From DATLGB01 sp964242305 (GTDB lineage Bacteria; Actinomycetota; Thermoleophilia; Solirubrobacterales; Solirubrobacteraceae): a stretch of DNA of 64,000 nucleotides. The notes under the pieces are model-generated. The model was not told the origin of the DNA and ran no database searches. It saw nothing but the letters and a program-made list of their open reading frames with translations. Of this stretch, positions 8,207 to 16,058 are shown in pieces. The position numbers and the translations under genes are program-made. The stretch lies in assembly GCA_964242305.1 (NCBI GenBank), contig CAXTBB010000020.1, forward strand, positions 1 through 64,000. Direction: 5' to 3'. Position 1 is the first letter of the stretch. The number at the start of each line of letters is the position of its first letter.

Positions 8207-10669
8207 CTAGCGGACGACGAGGTTGACGAGCTTGTCCGGGACGACGATGACCTTGACGACCTCGAGGCCGTCGGTGTGCTGGGCGGCGTTGGGGAGGGCG
8301 CGGGCGTCGGCCTCCAGCTCGTCGCGGGAGCGGCCGGCGGGGGTCTCGAAGCGATCGCGCACCTTGCCGTTGACCTGCACGATGACGGTGACCGTGTCCT
8401 GCTCCAGGAACGTCGGATCGGCGGCCGGCCACGGCTCCTCCCAGATCCGCTCGCCGGTCAGCTTGAAGTACGCGTCCGCGCCCGTATGGGGAGCGAAGGG
8501 GAAGATCAGCGACGCGGCCGTGGAGGCGGCGAAGTGCAGCGCGTCGACAGCGGCGCCGCGGTGCCGGTAGCACTCGTTGACGAGCTCCATGACCGCGGCT
8601 ATGGCCGTGTTGAAGGCGAAGCGGCCCGACATGTCGTGGGTGACCTTGTCGATCGCCCAGTGGGCCTTGCGCACCACGACCAGGTCGTCCCCCGACAGCT
8701 CACCGCGCACCTCCGGCTCGCGCGCCCCGGACTCGTCGGCGACCTCGGCACACAGCCGCCACAGCCGCGACAGGAAGCGGTGGACGCCCTCGACGCCGTC
8801 GTCGCGCCAGTCGATGTCCTGGTCGGGCGGCCCGATGAACATCGTGTAACAGCGGGCGGTGTCCGACCCGTAGCGGTCCATGTACGTCTGTGGGGAGATC
8901 ATGTTCCCCTTGGACTTGGACATCTTCGCCCCGTCGCGGGTGATCATGCCCTGGGTGAACAGCCGGGCGAAGGGCTCGTCGAAGCCGAGCAGCCCGAGGT
9001 CGTGCAGCGCCTTGACGAAGAAGCGCGCGTACATCAGGTGCAGGATCGCGTGCTCGACGCCGCCGATGTACTGGTCGACCGGCGCCCACTCGGCGACCAC
9101 CGCGGGGTCCCATGCGGCGTCGTCGTTGAGCGCGTCGCAGTAGCGCAGGAAGTACCAGGACGAGTCGACGAACGTGTCCATCGTGTCGGTCTCCCGGCGG
9201 GCGGGGCCGTCGCACGACGGACAGGTCGTGTGCACCCACGCCTCAGCCGTGGCCAGCGGCGAGCGCCCCTGCGGCGCGTAGTCCTCGACGTCGGGCAGGA
9301 TCACGGGAAGCTGAGCCTCCGGCACCGGCTGCATGCCGCACCGCTCGCAGTAGACGATCGGGATCGGGCAGCCCCAGTAGCGCTGCCTCGAGAGCAGCCA
9401 GTCGCGCAGCCGGTAGTTGACCGAGCGGTGGCCCTTGCCCTCCGTGTCCAGCCAGTCGACGATCGCCTCCAGCGCCTCGCGGTTGTGCGTCCCGTCGAAG
9501 CGTGGATCGGAGTCGATCAGCGGCCCGTCGCCCGTGTAGGGCAACTCGCCGTCGTCGGGTGGCTGGGAGGCAATCACCCGCTTGATCGGCAGCTCGAACC
9601 GCTCCGCGAAGGCATGGTCGCGCTCGTCGTGTCCCGGCACGGCCATGATCGCGCCGGTGCCGTACTCCATCAGCACGTAGTCGGCGACGTACATGGGGAT
9701 CTCCTCGCCGCTGACCGGGTTGGTGACCGTGCGACCCAGCGGCACGCCCGTCTTCTCACGGTCCGCGTCCCCGCGCTCCTCGGCCGACTCGCGCGCGGCG
9801 GCGTTCACGTACGCATGGACGTCGGCCTCGTGCGGGGTTCCGGCCGCCAACTTGAAGACGTCCGGATGCTCCGGCGACATGACGAAGAAGGTCGCCCCGA
9901 ACAGCGTGTCGGGCCGCGTGGTGAAGACGGGGTAGTCGGTGCCCAGCGCGTCGCAGCGGAAGGTGACCTCGGCGCCGTAGGAGCGACCGATCCAGTTGCG
10001 CTGCATCGTCTTGACGTGCTCGGGCCATTCGATGCCGTCGAGATCGTCGACCAGCCGGTCCGCGTAGTCGGTGATGCGGAAGAACCACTGCTCGAGCTGA
10101 CGGATCTCGACCGGCGTCCCGCAGCGCTCGCAGCGCCCGTCGATGACCTGCTCGTTGGCGAGCACGGTCGCGTCCTTCGGGCACCAGTTGACGGCGGCGT
10201 CCTTGCGGTAGGCGAGGCCGCGCTCGAACAGCTGCAGGAAGATCCACTGCGTCCAGCGGTAGTAGCGCGGCTCGTGGGTGCCGAACTCACGCGTCCAGTC
10301 GATCGAGATCCCCCACGTGCGGAACTGGCGCTGAAAGGAGGCGATCGACTTCGCGGTGCTGTCGCGCGGGTGCTCGCCCGTGCGGATGGCGTGGTTCTCC
10401 GCCGGCAGGCCGAACGCGTCGTAGCCCATCGGGTGCAGGACGCGCTTGCCCGTGCGCCGGTGGAAGTGCGCCACCGCGTCCCCGATCGAGTAGTTCTTCA
10501 GGTGCCCCATGTGCGGCTCGCCGCTCGGGTACGGGAGCATCTCCAGCACGTAGGAGGTCTCGGCGCCGCCGACGTCGTCGTTGGAGACCGTCCAGGTCTG
10601 CTCGCGCTCCCAGACGTCCTGCCAGCGCGGCTCGATGGCCTTGGGGTCGTAGCGGCGATCGTCGCTCAT
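8207..10669 (-). CDS. leuS: Leucyl-tRNA synthetase
   Basis: Class I synthetase of 820 residues charging tRNA-Leu. HMGH (53-56) and KMSKSKGN (near 580) are the ATP-site signatures; zinc-like cysteine pairs CERCG occur in the 180s and 420s; the CP1 editing domain lies between about 220 and 420 (TRPDTLFGATF); the C-terminal anticodon-binding and VNGKVRDR regions are present. The ATG at 10669 is chosen because the family start (YDPKAIEPRWQ) follows directly and TATCGT lies 12 nt upstream. The leader would be too short for a T-box. Confidence 0.97.
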   Translation of the reverse strand: MSDDRRYDPKAIEPRWQDVWEREQTWTVSNDDVGGAETSYVLEMLPYPSGEPHMGHLKNYSIGDAVAHFHRRTGKRVLHPMGYDAFGLPAENHAIRTGEHPRDSTAKSIASFQRQFRTWGISIDWTREFGTHEPRYYRWTQWIFLQLFERGLAYRKDAAVNWCPKDATVLANEQVIDGRCERCGTPVEIRQLEQWFFRITDYADRLVDDLDGIEWPEHVKTMQRNWIGRSYGAEVTFRCDALGTDYPVFTTRPDTLFGATFFVMSPEHPDVFKLAAGTPHEADVHAYVNAAARESAEERGDADREKTGVPLGRTVTNPVSGEEIPMYVADYVLMEYGTGAIMAVPGHDERDHAFAERFELPIKRVIASQPPDDGELPYTGDGPLIDSDPRFDGTHNREALEAIVDWLDTEGKGHRSVNYRLRDWLLSRQRYWGCPIPIVYCERCGMQPVPEAQLPVILPDVEDYAPQGRSPLATAEAWVHTTCPSCDGPARRETDTMDTFVDSSWYFLRYCDALNDDAAWDPAVVAEWAPVDQYIGGVEHAILHLMYARFFVKALHDLGLLGFDEPFARLFTQGMITRDGAKMSKSKGNMISPQTYMDRYGSDTARCYTMFIGPPDQDIDWRDDGVEGVHRFLSRLWRLCAEVADESGAREPEVRGELSGDDLVVVRKAHWAIDKVTHDMSGRFAFNTAIAAVMELVNECYRHRGAAVDALHFAASTAASLIFPFAPHTGADAYFKLTGERIWEEPWPAADPTFLEQDTVTVIVQVNGKVRDRFETPAGRSRDELEADARALPNAAQHTDGLEVVKVIVVPDKLVNLVVR

Positions 10670-10681
10670 CGTGGACCGGCG

Positions 10682-10687
10682 ACGATA
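10682..10687 (-). promoter_or_regulatory. Candidate -10 of leuS (TATCGT)
   Basis: TATCGT on the minus strand, 12 nt before the leuS ATG, the same spacing as at rpsT. Confidence 0.45.
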
Positions 10688-10723
10688 GAAGGGACTCGCC
10701 GCCCGTTCTCGTATTCCCAAGGG

Positions 10724-11359
10724 ATGGCTGACGGGCGCCCCCACATCGAGGCGAGCCGCCGCGTGGCGTCGATCATGCGCGCCGCGGAGGACACCGCCAA
10801 CGAGATCCGCGCGGAGGCTGAGCGCCGCGCCGACCAGCGCATCGCCGAGGCCGCCCGCGCCGGCGACCTCCGCGTCGCCGCCGCCGAGGAGGAGGCCGCC
10901 GAGCTGCTCGCCGAGGCCCGCGCGGAGGCCGCAACCGTCACCGACACCGCCTTCACCGACGCGACCCGCCTGCGCGAGGACGCCCGCTCCGAGTCCAGCC
11001 GCATCGTGGGCGAGGCGCGCGCGGAGGCCGAGGAGGTCCAGCGCATCGCCGAGGTCTTCGCGACCCAGACCCGCGAGGACGCCGAGCAGTCGGCGCGCAA
11101 GCAGCTCGGCCGCGCGCGCGAGCTCGCCGCCGAGGTCCTCCAGGACGGCGAGGAGATGAGCACGCAGCTGAGCCAGCTCTCCGAGTCCCTTCGCCGCAAC
11201 GCCGAGCTGCTGCTGCGCGACGTCAGCGCCGCCCACCGCTCCATGAGCGAGCGGCTCGACGATGCCGGCGTCGACCTCGGCGAGACCCGTCCGGCCCGCC
11301 GGCCCCGCCCCGCCGCGATCGAGGACGTCCCCGAGTTCGTCCCCCGCTCGCCGCGCTAG
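10724..11359 (+). CDS. Alanine/glutamate-rich coiled-coil protein
   Basis: 211 residues, divergent from leuS. Nearly the whole chain is an Ala/Glu/Arg heptad-like coiled coil (AEDTANEIRAEAERRADQRIAEAARAGD and similar), with a short Pro/Arg-rich tail PARRPRPAAIEDVPEFVPRSP. Nothing resembles a catalytic motif, a signal peptide or a membrane segment. It recalls the coiled-coil part of DivIVA/Wag31-type scaffold proteins or ATP-synthase b subunits, but lacks the N-terminal DivIVA membrane-binding motif, so I leave the role open. ATG at 10724 follows AAGGG directly; an upstream start is unlikely given the 54-bp gap to leuS. Confidence 0.65.
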   Translation: MADGRPHIEASRRVASIMRAAEDTANEIRAEAERRADQRIAEAARAGDLRVAAAEEEAAELLAEARAEAATVTDTAFTDATRLREDARSESSRIVGEARAEAEEVQRIAEVFATQTREDAEQSARKQLGRARELAAEVLQDGEEMSTQLSQLSESLRRNAELLLRDVSAAHRSMSERLDDAGVDLGETRPARRPRPAAIEDVPEFVPRSPR

Positions 11360-11569
11360 CGCGCCGGGGTCGCCACCACGGCGTTGGGCGCGCGCAGCAC
11401 GCAGACGACCGGCGTGCGCTCGATGGACGATCGAGCCGCGCCACTATCGGCAGGCCACGGGGCGGTACGAAGGTCGGGACGAGGCGGCTATCTGCCGACA
11501 GAGCGAGCGTGCGGCAGAGCCAGACCGACGTGCGGGTCGATCCGCCGCGAACTGGTCAGCGCGCCTCGC

Positions 11570-11575
11570 TAAACT
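11570..11575 (+). promoter_or_regulatory. Candidate -10 of tRNA-Ala (TAAACT)
   Basis: TAAACT begins 25 nt before the first base of the tRNA. The rest of 11360-11594, between the coiled-coil gene and the tRNA, shows no gene that I can support. Confidence 0.35.
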
Positions 11576-11594
11576 GCGCTGCGCAGTAGGCCTT

Positions 11595-11667
11595 GGGGCT
11601 GTAGCTCAGCTGGAAGAGCGTCGCGCTGGCAGCGCGAAGGTCAGGGGTTCGAGCCCCCTCAGCTCCA
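11595..11667 (+). tRNA. tRNA-Ala (anticodon GGC)
   Basis: 73 nt fold as a full cloverleaf: acceptor GGGGCTG pairs with CAGCTCC (one G-U), anticodon stem TCGCG/CGCGA with loop CTGGCAG (anticodon GGC), T arm AGGGG-TTCGAGC-CCCCT, discriminator A. CCA is not encoded. Confidence 0.97.
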
Positions 11668-11853
11668 CTAGGACTCGCTCCGCGCCTCGACCCGCAGCTT
11701 CGCTGTGGCGGCTCCGGACGGGAGGCCGATCAGCGTCGTCGTGCCGCGCAGGTAGACGTCCGTCTCGTTCCCCAAGTCGTGATCGGGATCGAGCACCGTC
11801 GGGGGAGCGAACGCGACCATCGAGCCGTCCGTGCTCAAGACGGGCTGGCTCGG
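11668..11853 (-). pseudogene. 3' remnant of a TolB/WD40-like beta-propeller gene
   Basis: On the minus strand a frame of about 61 codons ends at TAG 11668-11670 and contains LSTDGSMVAFAPPTVL, then LGNETDVYLRGTTTLIGLPS. This looks like one blade of the secreted propeller proteins with SADGRYVAF...DVYVRD repeats. It has no start of its own and lies in frame directly behind the rsfS stop, so the 5' part of the gene is missing. It abuts the 3' end of tRNA-Ala, a usual place for integration and deletion scars. Confidence 0.45.
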
Positions 11854-11856
11854 GGT

Positions 11857-12204
11857 TCAACTGCCGGTCGACGACGCCACGTGCTTGGGAGCTTCACCCC
11901 ACAGCTGCTCGAGCCGGTAGTACTCGCGAGCGTCCGGCGTGAACAGGTGGACGACGACGTCGAGGTAGTCCATCAGGATCCAGTGGGCCTCGGGCAGGCC
12001 CTCGACGCGGCGCGGGTTGGTGCCGTGGTCCTTCTTCATCCCCTCGAGGATGCCGTCGTGGATCGCCTTGACCTGCCGGTCGGTGTTGCCGGTGGCGATG
12101 ACGAAGTGGTCGGTGTAGCCCAGCAGCTCGCCGACGTCGAGGCGGACGACGTCGATCGCCTTCTTGTCGGCCGCGTACTCCTCGATGTCCTCGACAAGCG
12201 TCAT
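11857..12204 (-). CDS. rsfS: Ribosomal silencing factor RsfS
   Basis: 115 residues. RsfS binds uL14 and blocks subunit joining under starvation. The family pattern is complete: KKAIDVVRLDVGELLGYTDHFVIATGNTDRQVKAI, then EGLPEAHWILMDYLDVVVHLFTPDAREYYRLEQLW. The ATG overlaps the nadD stop as ATGA, and nadD-rsfS is a conserved pair. Confidence 0.95.
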   Translation of the reverse strand: MTLVEDIEEYAADKKAIDVVRLDVGELLGYTDHFVIATGNTDRQVKAIHDGILEGMKKDHGTNPRRVEGLPEAHWILMDYLDVVVHLFTPDAREYYRLEQLWGEAPKHVASSTGS

Positions 12205-12794
12205 GCGTACAACCCGTCGGCGGCGATGCGGTCGGCGACGGCGGCGGGGACGAGGTGGCGGATCGGGCGGCCGGCGGCCACGCGGGCGCGGATCGCGGAC
12301 GAGGAGATGTCGAGGCGAGGCATGTCGAAGAAGGTGATGCGCTGGAAGCCGACCAGGCCGGAGCACCGGTCGAGGATGTCCTGCTGCGCGGTGTCGCCCC
12401 GTTTGGCGACGGCGATCCGGGCCATGGACAGCACCGTCTCGGGCTCGCGCCAGTCCGGCAGGCCGAGAGCCTGGTCGGCACCGACGATGAAGGTCAGCTC
12501 GTCTCCGGCAGCATGCAGGCCTCTCAGGGTATCGACGGTGTACGACGGCCCGGCCCGGCGCACCTCGTCGCGCAGGACCTCGAGGCCCGGCTCCTCGGCG
12601 GCGGCGAGCTCGCACAGCTCCACGCGGACGGCCGCGGGTGGCTGGGACGGGTCGATGGGCTTGTGCGGCGGCGTCCCCGCCGGCACCAGCTTCACCGCGT
12701 CGAGCCCGAGCTGGTCGCGGGCCTCCATCGCGCAGACGAGGTGGGCCAGGTGCGGCGGGTTGAACGTCCCGCCCAGCAGTCCGATCGCACCCAC
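12201..12794 (-). CDS. nadD: Nicotinate-mononucleotide adenylyltransferase
   Basis: 197 residues; transfers AMP to nicotinate mononucleotide in NAD synthesis. It shows the nucleotidyltransferase start GLLGGTFNPPHLAHL with the T/HxGH-like motif, VPAGTPPHK, and the C-terminal ISSSAIRARVAAGRPI signature. GTG at 12794 lies 1 nt after the proA stop (TGA-C-GTG), so translation is coupled. rsfS overlaps its stop. Confidence 0.95.
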   Translation of the reverse strand: MGAIGLLGGTFNPPHLAHLVCAMEARDQLGLDAVKLVPAGTPPHKPIDPSQPPAAVRVELCELAAAEEPGLEVLRDEVRRAGPSYTVDTLRGLHAAGDELTFIVGADQALGLPDWREPETVLSMARIAVAKRGDTAQQDILDRCSGLVGFQRITFFDMPRLDISSSAIRARVAAGRPIRHLVPAAVADRIAADGLYA

Positions 12795-12795
12795 G

Positions 12796-14061
12796 TCAGG
12801 GGCGGCTGTGACCGGTGCCCTCGACCAGCCACCGGTAGGTGCAGAGCTCGGTGAGGCCGATCGGCCCGCGGGCGTGCAGCTTCTGGGTCGAGTTGGCGAT
12901 CTCGGCGCCCATGCCGAACTCGCCGCCGTCGGTGAAGCGCGTGGAGGCGTTGACGTAGACGCAAGCGGCGTCGACGCCGAGCTGGAACGCGCGCGCGGAG
13001 GACGTGGACTCGGTGAGGATCGCCTCCGAGTGGCCGGAGCCGTAGCGGGCGATGTGCTCCATCGCCTCCTCGAGTGAGTCGACCACGCCGACGGCGAGCT
13101 CCAGCGCGAGGTACTCCGCCGCCCAGTCCGCCTCCGTCGCGGCGCGGTCGCCCGGCTCGCCGGCCAGCGCCGAGGCGCGCTCGTCCAGGGCCAGGGTGAC
13201 GCCCGCGGCGCGAAGCTCCGGGAGCGCGCGGGCCAGGTACGCCCCCGCCACGTCGGCGTGCACGAGCAGGGTCTCCATGGCGTTGCACGCGCTCGGGCGC
13301 TGCGCCTTGGCGTTGACCGCGATCCGCACGGCGGCATCGAGGTCGGCGCTGGCGTCCACGAAGGTGTGGCAGACCCCCGCGGCGGCGTAGATGACCGGCA
13401 CGGTGGCGACGTCCATGAGCGCCTTCTTCAGGCCCTCGCCGCCGCGCGGGATGATCAGGTCCACGAACTCGCGCTGGGTGGCCAGCTCGCCGAGCTCGGC
13501 GCGGCCACCCCCGCCGACCAGCGACACCGCCGCGGCGGGCAGGCCGGCCGCCTCGACCGCGTCGCGGACGATCTCGGTGAGGACGGCGTTGGAGTGCAGG
13601 GCGCTGGAGGACCCGCGCAGGACGATCGCGTTGCCCGACTTCAGGCACAGGGCGGCGCAGTCGATCGTCACGTTCGGGCGCGACTCGTAGACGACGGCGA
13701 TGACGCCGAGCGGGACGCGCACGCGGCGCAGCTCGAGGCCGTTGGGCAGCCGCTTGCCGCCGAGCACCTCGCCGACGGGGTCCGGCAGCGTGGCGACCGC
13801 GCGGGCGCCGGCGGCGATGCCGGAGATCCGCGCGTCGTCCAGCATCAGGCGGTCCAGGAGCGCGTCCGAGAGCCCGGTCTCGCGGCCGTTGGCGAGGTCG
13901 CGGGCGTTGGCCTCGAGGATCTCGGGCGTGCGGGCGATCAGCGCGTCGGCGATCGCGTGCAGGGCGGCGTCCTTGCGCGCGGTGTCCACCTGCGCGAGGA
14001 CCCGCGCCGCGGCCGCGGCGGCGCGGCAGATCTCGGTGACGGATTCGGTGGCGAGCGCCAT
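12796..14061 (-). CDS. proA: Glutamate-5-semialdehyde dehydrogenase (gamma-glutamyl phosphate reductase)
   Basis: 421 residues; second step of proline synthesis, NADPH-dependent reduction of glutamyl-5-phosphate. Family motifs: VYESRPNVTIDCAALCLKSGNAIVLRG, IPRGGEGL, the catalytic Cys in YAAAGVCHTFVD (about residue 230), ALDERAS and the end GPIGLTELCTYRW. It follows proB with 10 nt between stop and start. A TAGCCT hexamer that begins with the proB stop codon lies 7 nt before the ATG, so proA may also be transcribed on its own. Confidence 0.97.
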   Translation of the reverse strand: MALATESVTEICRAAAAAARVLAQVDTARKDAALHAIADALIARTPEILEANARDLANGRETGLSDALLDRLMLDDARISGIAAGARAVATLPDPVGEVLGGKRLPNGLELRRVRVPLGVIAVVYESRPNVTIDCAALCLKSGNAIVLRGSSSALHSNAVLTEIVRDAVEAAGLPAAAVSLVGGGGRAELGELATQREFVDLIIPRGGEGLKKALMDVATVPVIYAAAGVCHTFVDASADLDAAVRIAVNAKAQRPSACNAMETLLVHADVAGAYLARALPELRAAGVTLALDERASALAGEPGDRAATEADWAAEYLALELAVGVVDSLEEAMEHIARYGSGHSEAILTESTSSARAFQLGVDAACVYVNASTRFTDGGEFGMGAEIANSTQKLHARGPIGLTELCTYRWLVEGTGHSRP

Positions 14062-14068
14062 GCCCTAG

Positions 14069-14074
14069 AGGCTA
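14069..14074 (-). promoter_or_regulatory. Candidate -10 of proA built from the proB TAG stop
   Basis: TAGCCT starts with the proB stop codon (14072-14074) and ends 7 nt before the proA ATG. Confidence 0.45.
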
Positions 14075-15157
14075 ATCCAGGACGAAGTAGTCGCGGTGCA
14101 CGGCTTCCTCCGTCGCCCGCGGCAGCACCTCGCGGACCGCGATCGACTTCAGGCCGCGGACCTGCATCAGCTCCGCCGCCGAGTAGTTGCAGATCCCCTT
14201 GCCGATGCGCCCGTCGGTGCCGAACACCTCGACCGCGTCCCCCGGCGCGAAGTCCCCCTCCACCGCGGTGATGCCGACAGGAAGCAGGGAGGTCCCGCCC
14301 TCGCGCAGCGCGCGGGCGGCGCCGCCGTCGACGTCGATGCGCCCGTGCGAGGGCTTGGCGTAGCGCAGCCACAGCTTGAAGGACGAGATGCCCAGCGCGC
14401 GCGGCGGGCAGCGGGTCCCGACCGGCGCGCCCGCCGCGGCGGCGGTGAGCGTCGCCGGCTCGAACCCGCTGGCGATCACGGTCTCGATCCCGGCGGCGGT
14501 GGCCATCTCGGCGGCGACCACCTTGGAGCGCATGCCGCCGCTGCCCAGCACCCCCGGGCGGTGCGAGACGCCTTCGAGCGCCTCGAAGTCGGTGATCTCG
14601 CCGACGACGGTGGCGGCCGGGTCGGTGCGCGGGTCCGCTGAGAACACGCCGGGCGTGTTGGTGAGCAGGACGAGCAGACGGGCCTGGAGCAGGACGGCGA
14701 CCTGCGCGGCCAGGAAGTCGTTGTCCCCGAAGGAGATCTCGTCCGTGGTCGTCGTGTCGTTCTCGTTGATCACGGGGACGATCCGCCAGGCCAGCAGCGC
14801 CTGGAGCGTGCGGCGCGCGTTGAGGTAGTGGGTGCGCGCGCTCATGTCGAAGAAGGTCAGCAGGACCTGGGCGGTGGTCAGCCCGTGCCCGCTGAGCAGC
14901 TCGTCGTAGGTCCGGTAGAGGCGGCCCTGGCCGACCGCGGAGGCGGCCTGGAGCTGGTCGATCGACGCCGGCCGCGCGCCCAGGCCCAGCAGGTGCATCC
15001 CGCGCGCGATCGCCCCGCTGGTGACGACGACGACGTCGGTGCCCGTCGCGTGCAGCTCGGCGACCTGGCCGCAGATGCGCTCGAGCGTCTCCAGGCGCAG
15101 CTCGCCGCTGTCCTCCGCCACCACGGAGGAGCCAAGTTTGACGACGACGATGGCCAC
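14072..15157 (-). CDS. proB: Glutamate 5-kinase
   Basis: 361 residues; ATP-dependent phosphorylation of glutamate, first step of proline synthesis. N-terminal amino-acid kinase domain (VVKLGSSVV, VTSGAIARGMHLLG, NENDTTTTDEISFGDND, GSGGMRSKV) and C-terminal PUA domain (GRIDVDGGAARALREGGTSLLPVGI). The GTG at 15157 is set by the family start VAIVVVKLGSS; TACGCT lies 8 nt upstream. It is divergent from the lysophospholipase gene and upstream of proA. Confidence 0.97.
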   Translation of the reverse strand: MAIVVVKLGSSVVAEDSGELRLETLERICGQVAELHATGTDVVVVTSGAIARGMHLLGLGARPASIDQLQAASAVGQGRLYRTYDELLSGHGLTTAQVLLTFFDMSARTHYLNARRTLQALLAWRIVPVINENDTTTTDEISFGDNDFLAAQVAVLLQARLLVLLTNTPGVFSADPRTDPAATVVGEITDFEALEGVSHRPGVLGSGGMRSKVVAAEMATAAGIETVIASGFEPATLTAAAAGAPVGTRCPPRALGISSFKLWLRYAKPSHGRIDVDGGAARALREGGTSLLPVGITAVEGDFAPGDAVEVFGTDGRIGKGICNYSAAELMQVRGLKSIAVREVLPRATEEAVHRDYFVLD

Positions 15158-15165
15158 TCCGCGTG

Positions 15166-15175
15166 AGCGTACGAT
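15166..15175. promoter_or_regulatory. Overlapping divergent -10 elements for proB and the lysophospholipase gene
   Basis: In AGCGTACGAT the central TA serves both strands: TACGAT on plus, 7 nt before the ATG at 15183, and TACGCT on minus, 8 nt before the proB GTG. The gap between the two starts is 25 bp. Confidence 0.55.
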
Positions 15176-15182
15176 CTTGGCT

Positions 15183-16058
15183 ATGAGCGCCTCGTCCGCC
15201 CCCTCCGTCCCGACGCAGCACACCGAAGGTCATCTCGACGGCGCCGAGGGCAAGCAGATCTACTGGCAGGCCTGGCTGCCCGAGGGCGAGCCCAAGGCGG
15301 TCGTGGTCATCGCCCACGGCGTGTCCGAGCACAGCGGTCGCTACCGCTACGTGGTCGAGCGCCTCGTCCCGGACGGGTACGCGGTCTACGCGCTCGACCA
15401 CCGCGGCCACGGCCGCTCCGAGGGCACGCGCGCGCAGATCGACCGGGTCAAGTTCGTCGTGTCCGACCTCGATCAGCTCGTCGACCTCGCCCACGGCGCG
15501 CATCCGGGGCTCAAGCTGTTCCTGCTCGGCCACAGCATGGGCGGCTGCATCGGCATCACCTACGCGATCGTCCACCAGGAGAAGCTCGACGGGCTCGCGC
15601 TCTCCGCACCCCTGGCGGCGGTGGAGGCCGCGCCGCTCCCGCTGCGGATGATCGCCAAGGTGCTGAGCTCCGTGCGACCCGACGCCGGGCTGCTCGACCT
15701 CGACGGCGGGCTGGTCAGCCGCGATCCCGCCGAGGTCAAGGCCTACGACGAGGACCCGCTCAACTACCGCGGCAAGCTGCGCGCCCGCACCTTGCAGGAG
15801 CTGGCCGACGCGGTCGGTCGCTTCGAGGCCGACAGCCCCAAGCTGACCCTGCCCCTCCTGGTCATGGTCGGAAGTGCCGATGGACTCGTACCCCCTGCAG
15901 GCGCGAAGATGGTCCATGACCGCGCGCAGTCGACCGACAAGACGTTCCACACCTACGACGGCTTCTACCACGAGATCTTCAACGAGCCCGCGGGCGACCG
16001 CGACCGGCCCCTGAACGACCTCGCCGGCTGGCTGTCGGCCCACACCACCTCCTCCTGA
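15183..16058 (+). CDS. Alpha/beta hydrolase, monoacylglycerol lipase/lysophospholipase type
   Basis: 291 residues of the Hydrolase_4 (serine aminopeptidase S33-like) type. Seen: VVIAHGVSEHSGRY (oxyanion region), the ALDHRGHGRSEG signature, nucleophile elbow GHSMGG near residue 120, acid in GSADGLVPP near 230 and His in YHEIFNE near 265. Such enzymes release fatty acids from monoacylglycerols or lysophospholipids. No signal peptide, so cytoplasmic. ATG at 15183 has TACGAT 7 nt before it. Its TGA stop overlaps the probable CTG start of the following kinase gene. Confidence 0.88.
   Translation: MSASSAPSVPTQHTEGHLDGAEGKQIYWQAWLPEGEPKAVVVIAHGVSEHSGRYRYVVERLVPDGYAVYALDHRGHGRSEGTRAQIDRVKFVVSDLDQLVDLAHGAHPGLKLFLLGHSMGGCIGITYAIVHQEKLDGLALSAPLAAVEAAPLPLRMIAKVLSSVRPDAGLLDLDGGLVSRDPAEVKAYDEDPLNYRGKLRARTLQELADAVGRFEADSPKLTLPLLVMVGSADGLVPPAGAKMVHDRAQSTDKTFHTYDGFYHEIFNEPAGDRDRPLNDLAGWLSAHTTSS

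Noticed and set aside
11262..11942. Plus-strand open frame across tRNA-Ala
   Set aside because: It reads through the tRNA and gives the well-known false peptide of tRNA genes (AVAQLEERRAGS... type).
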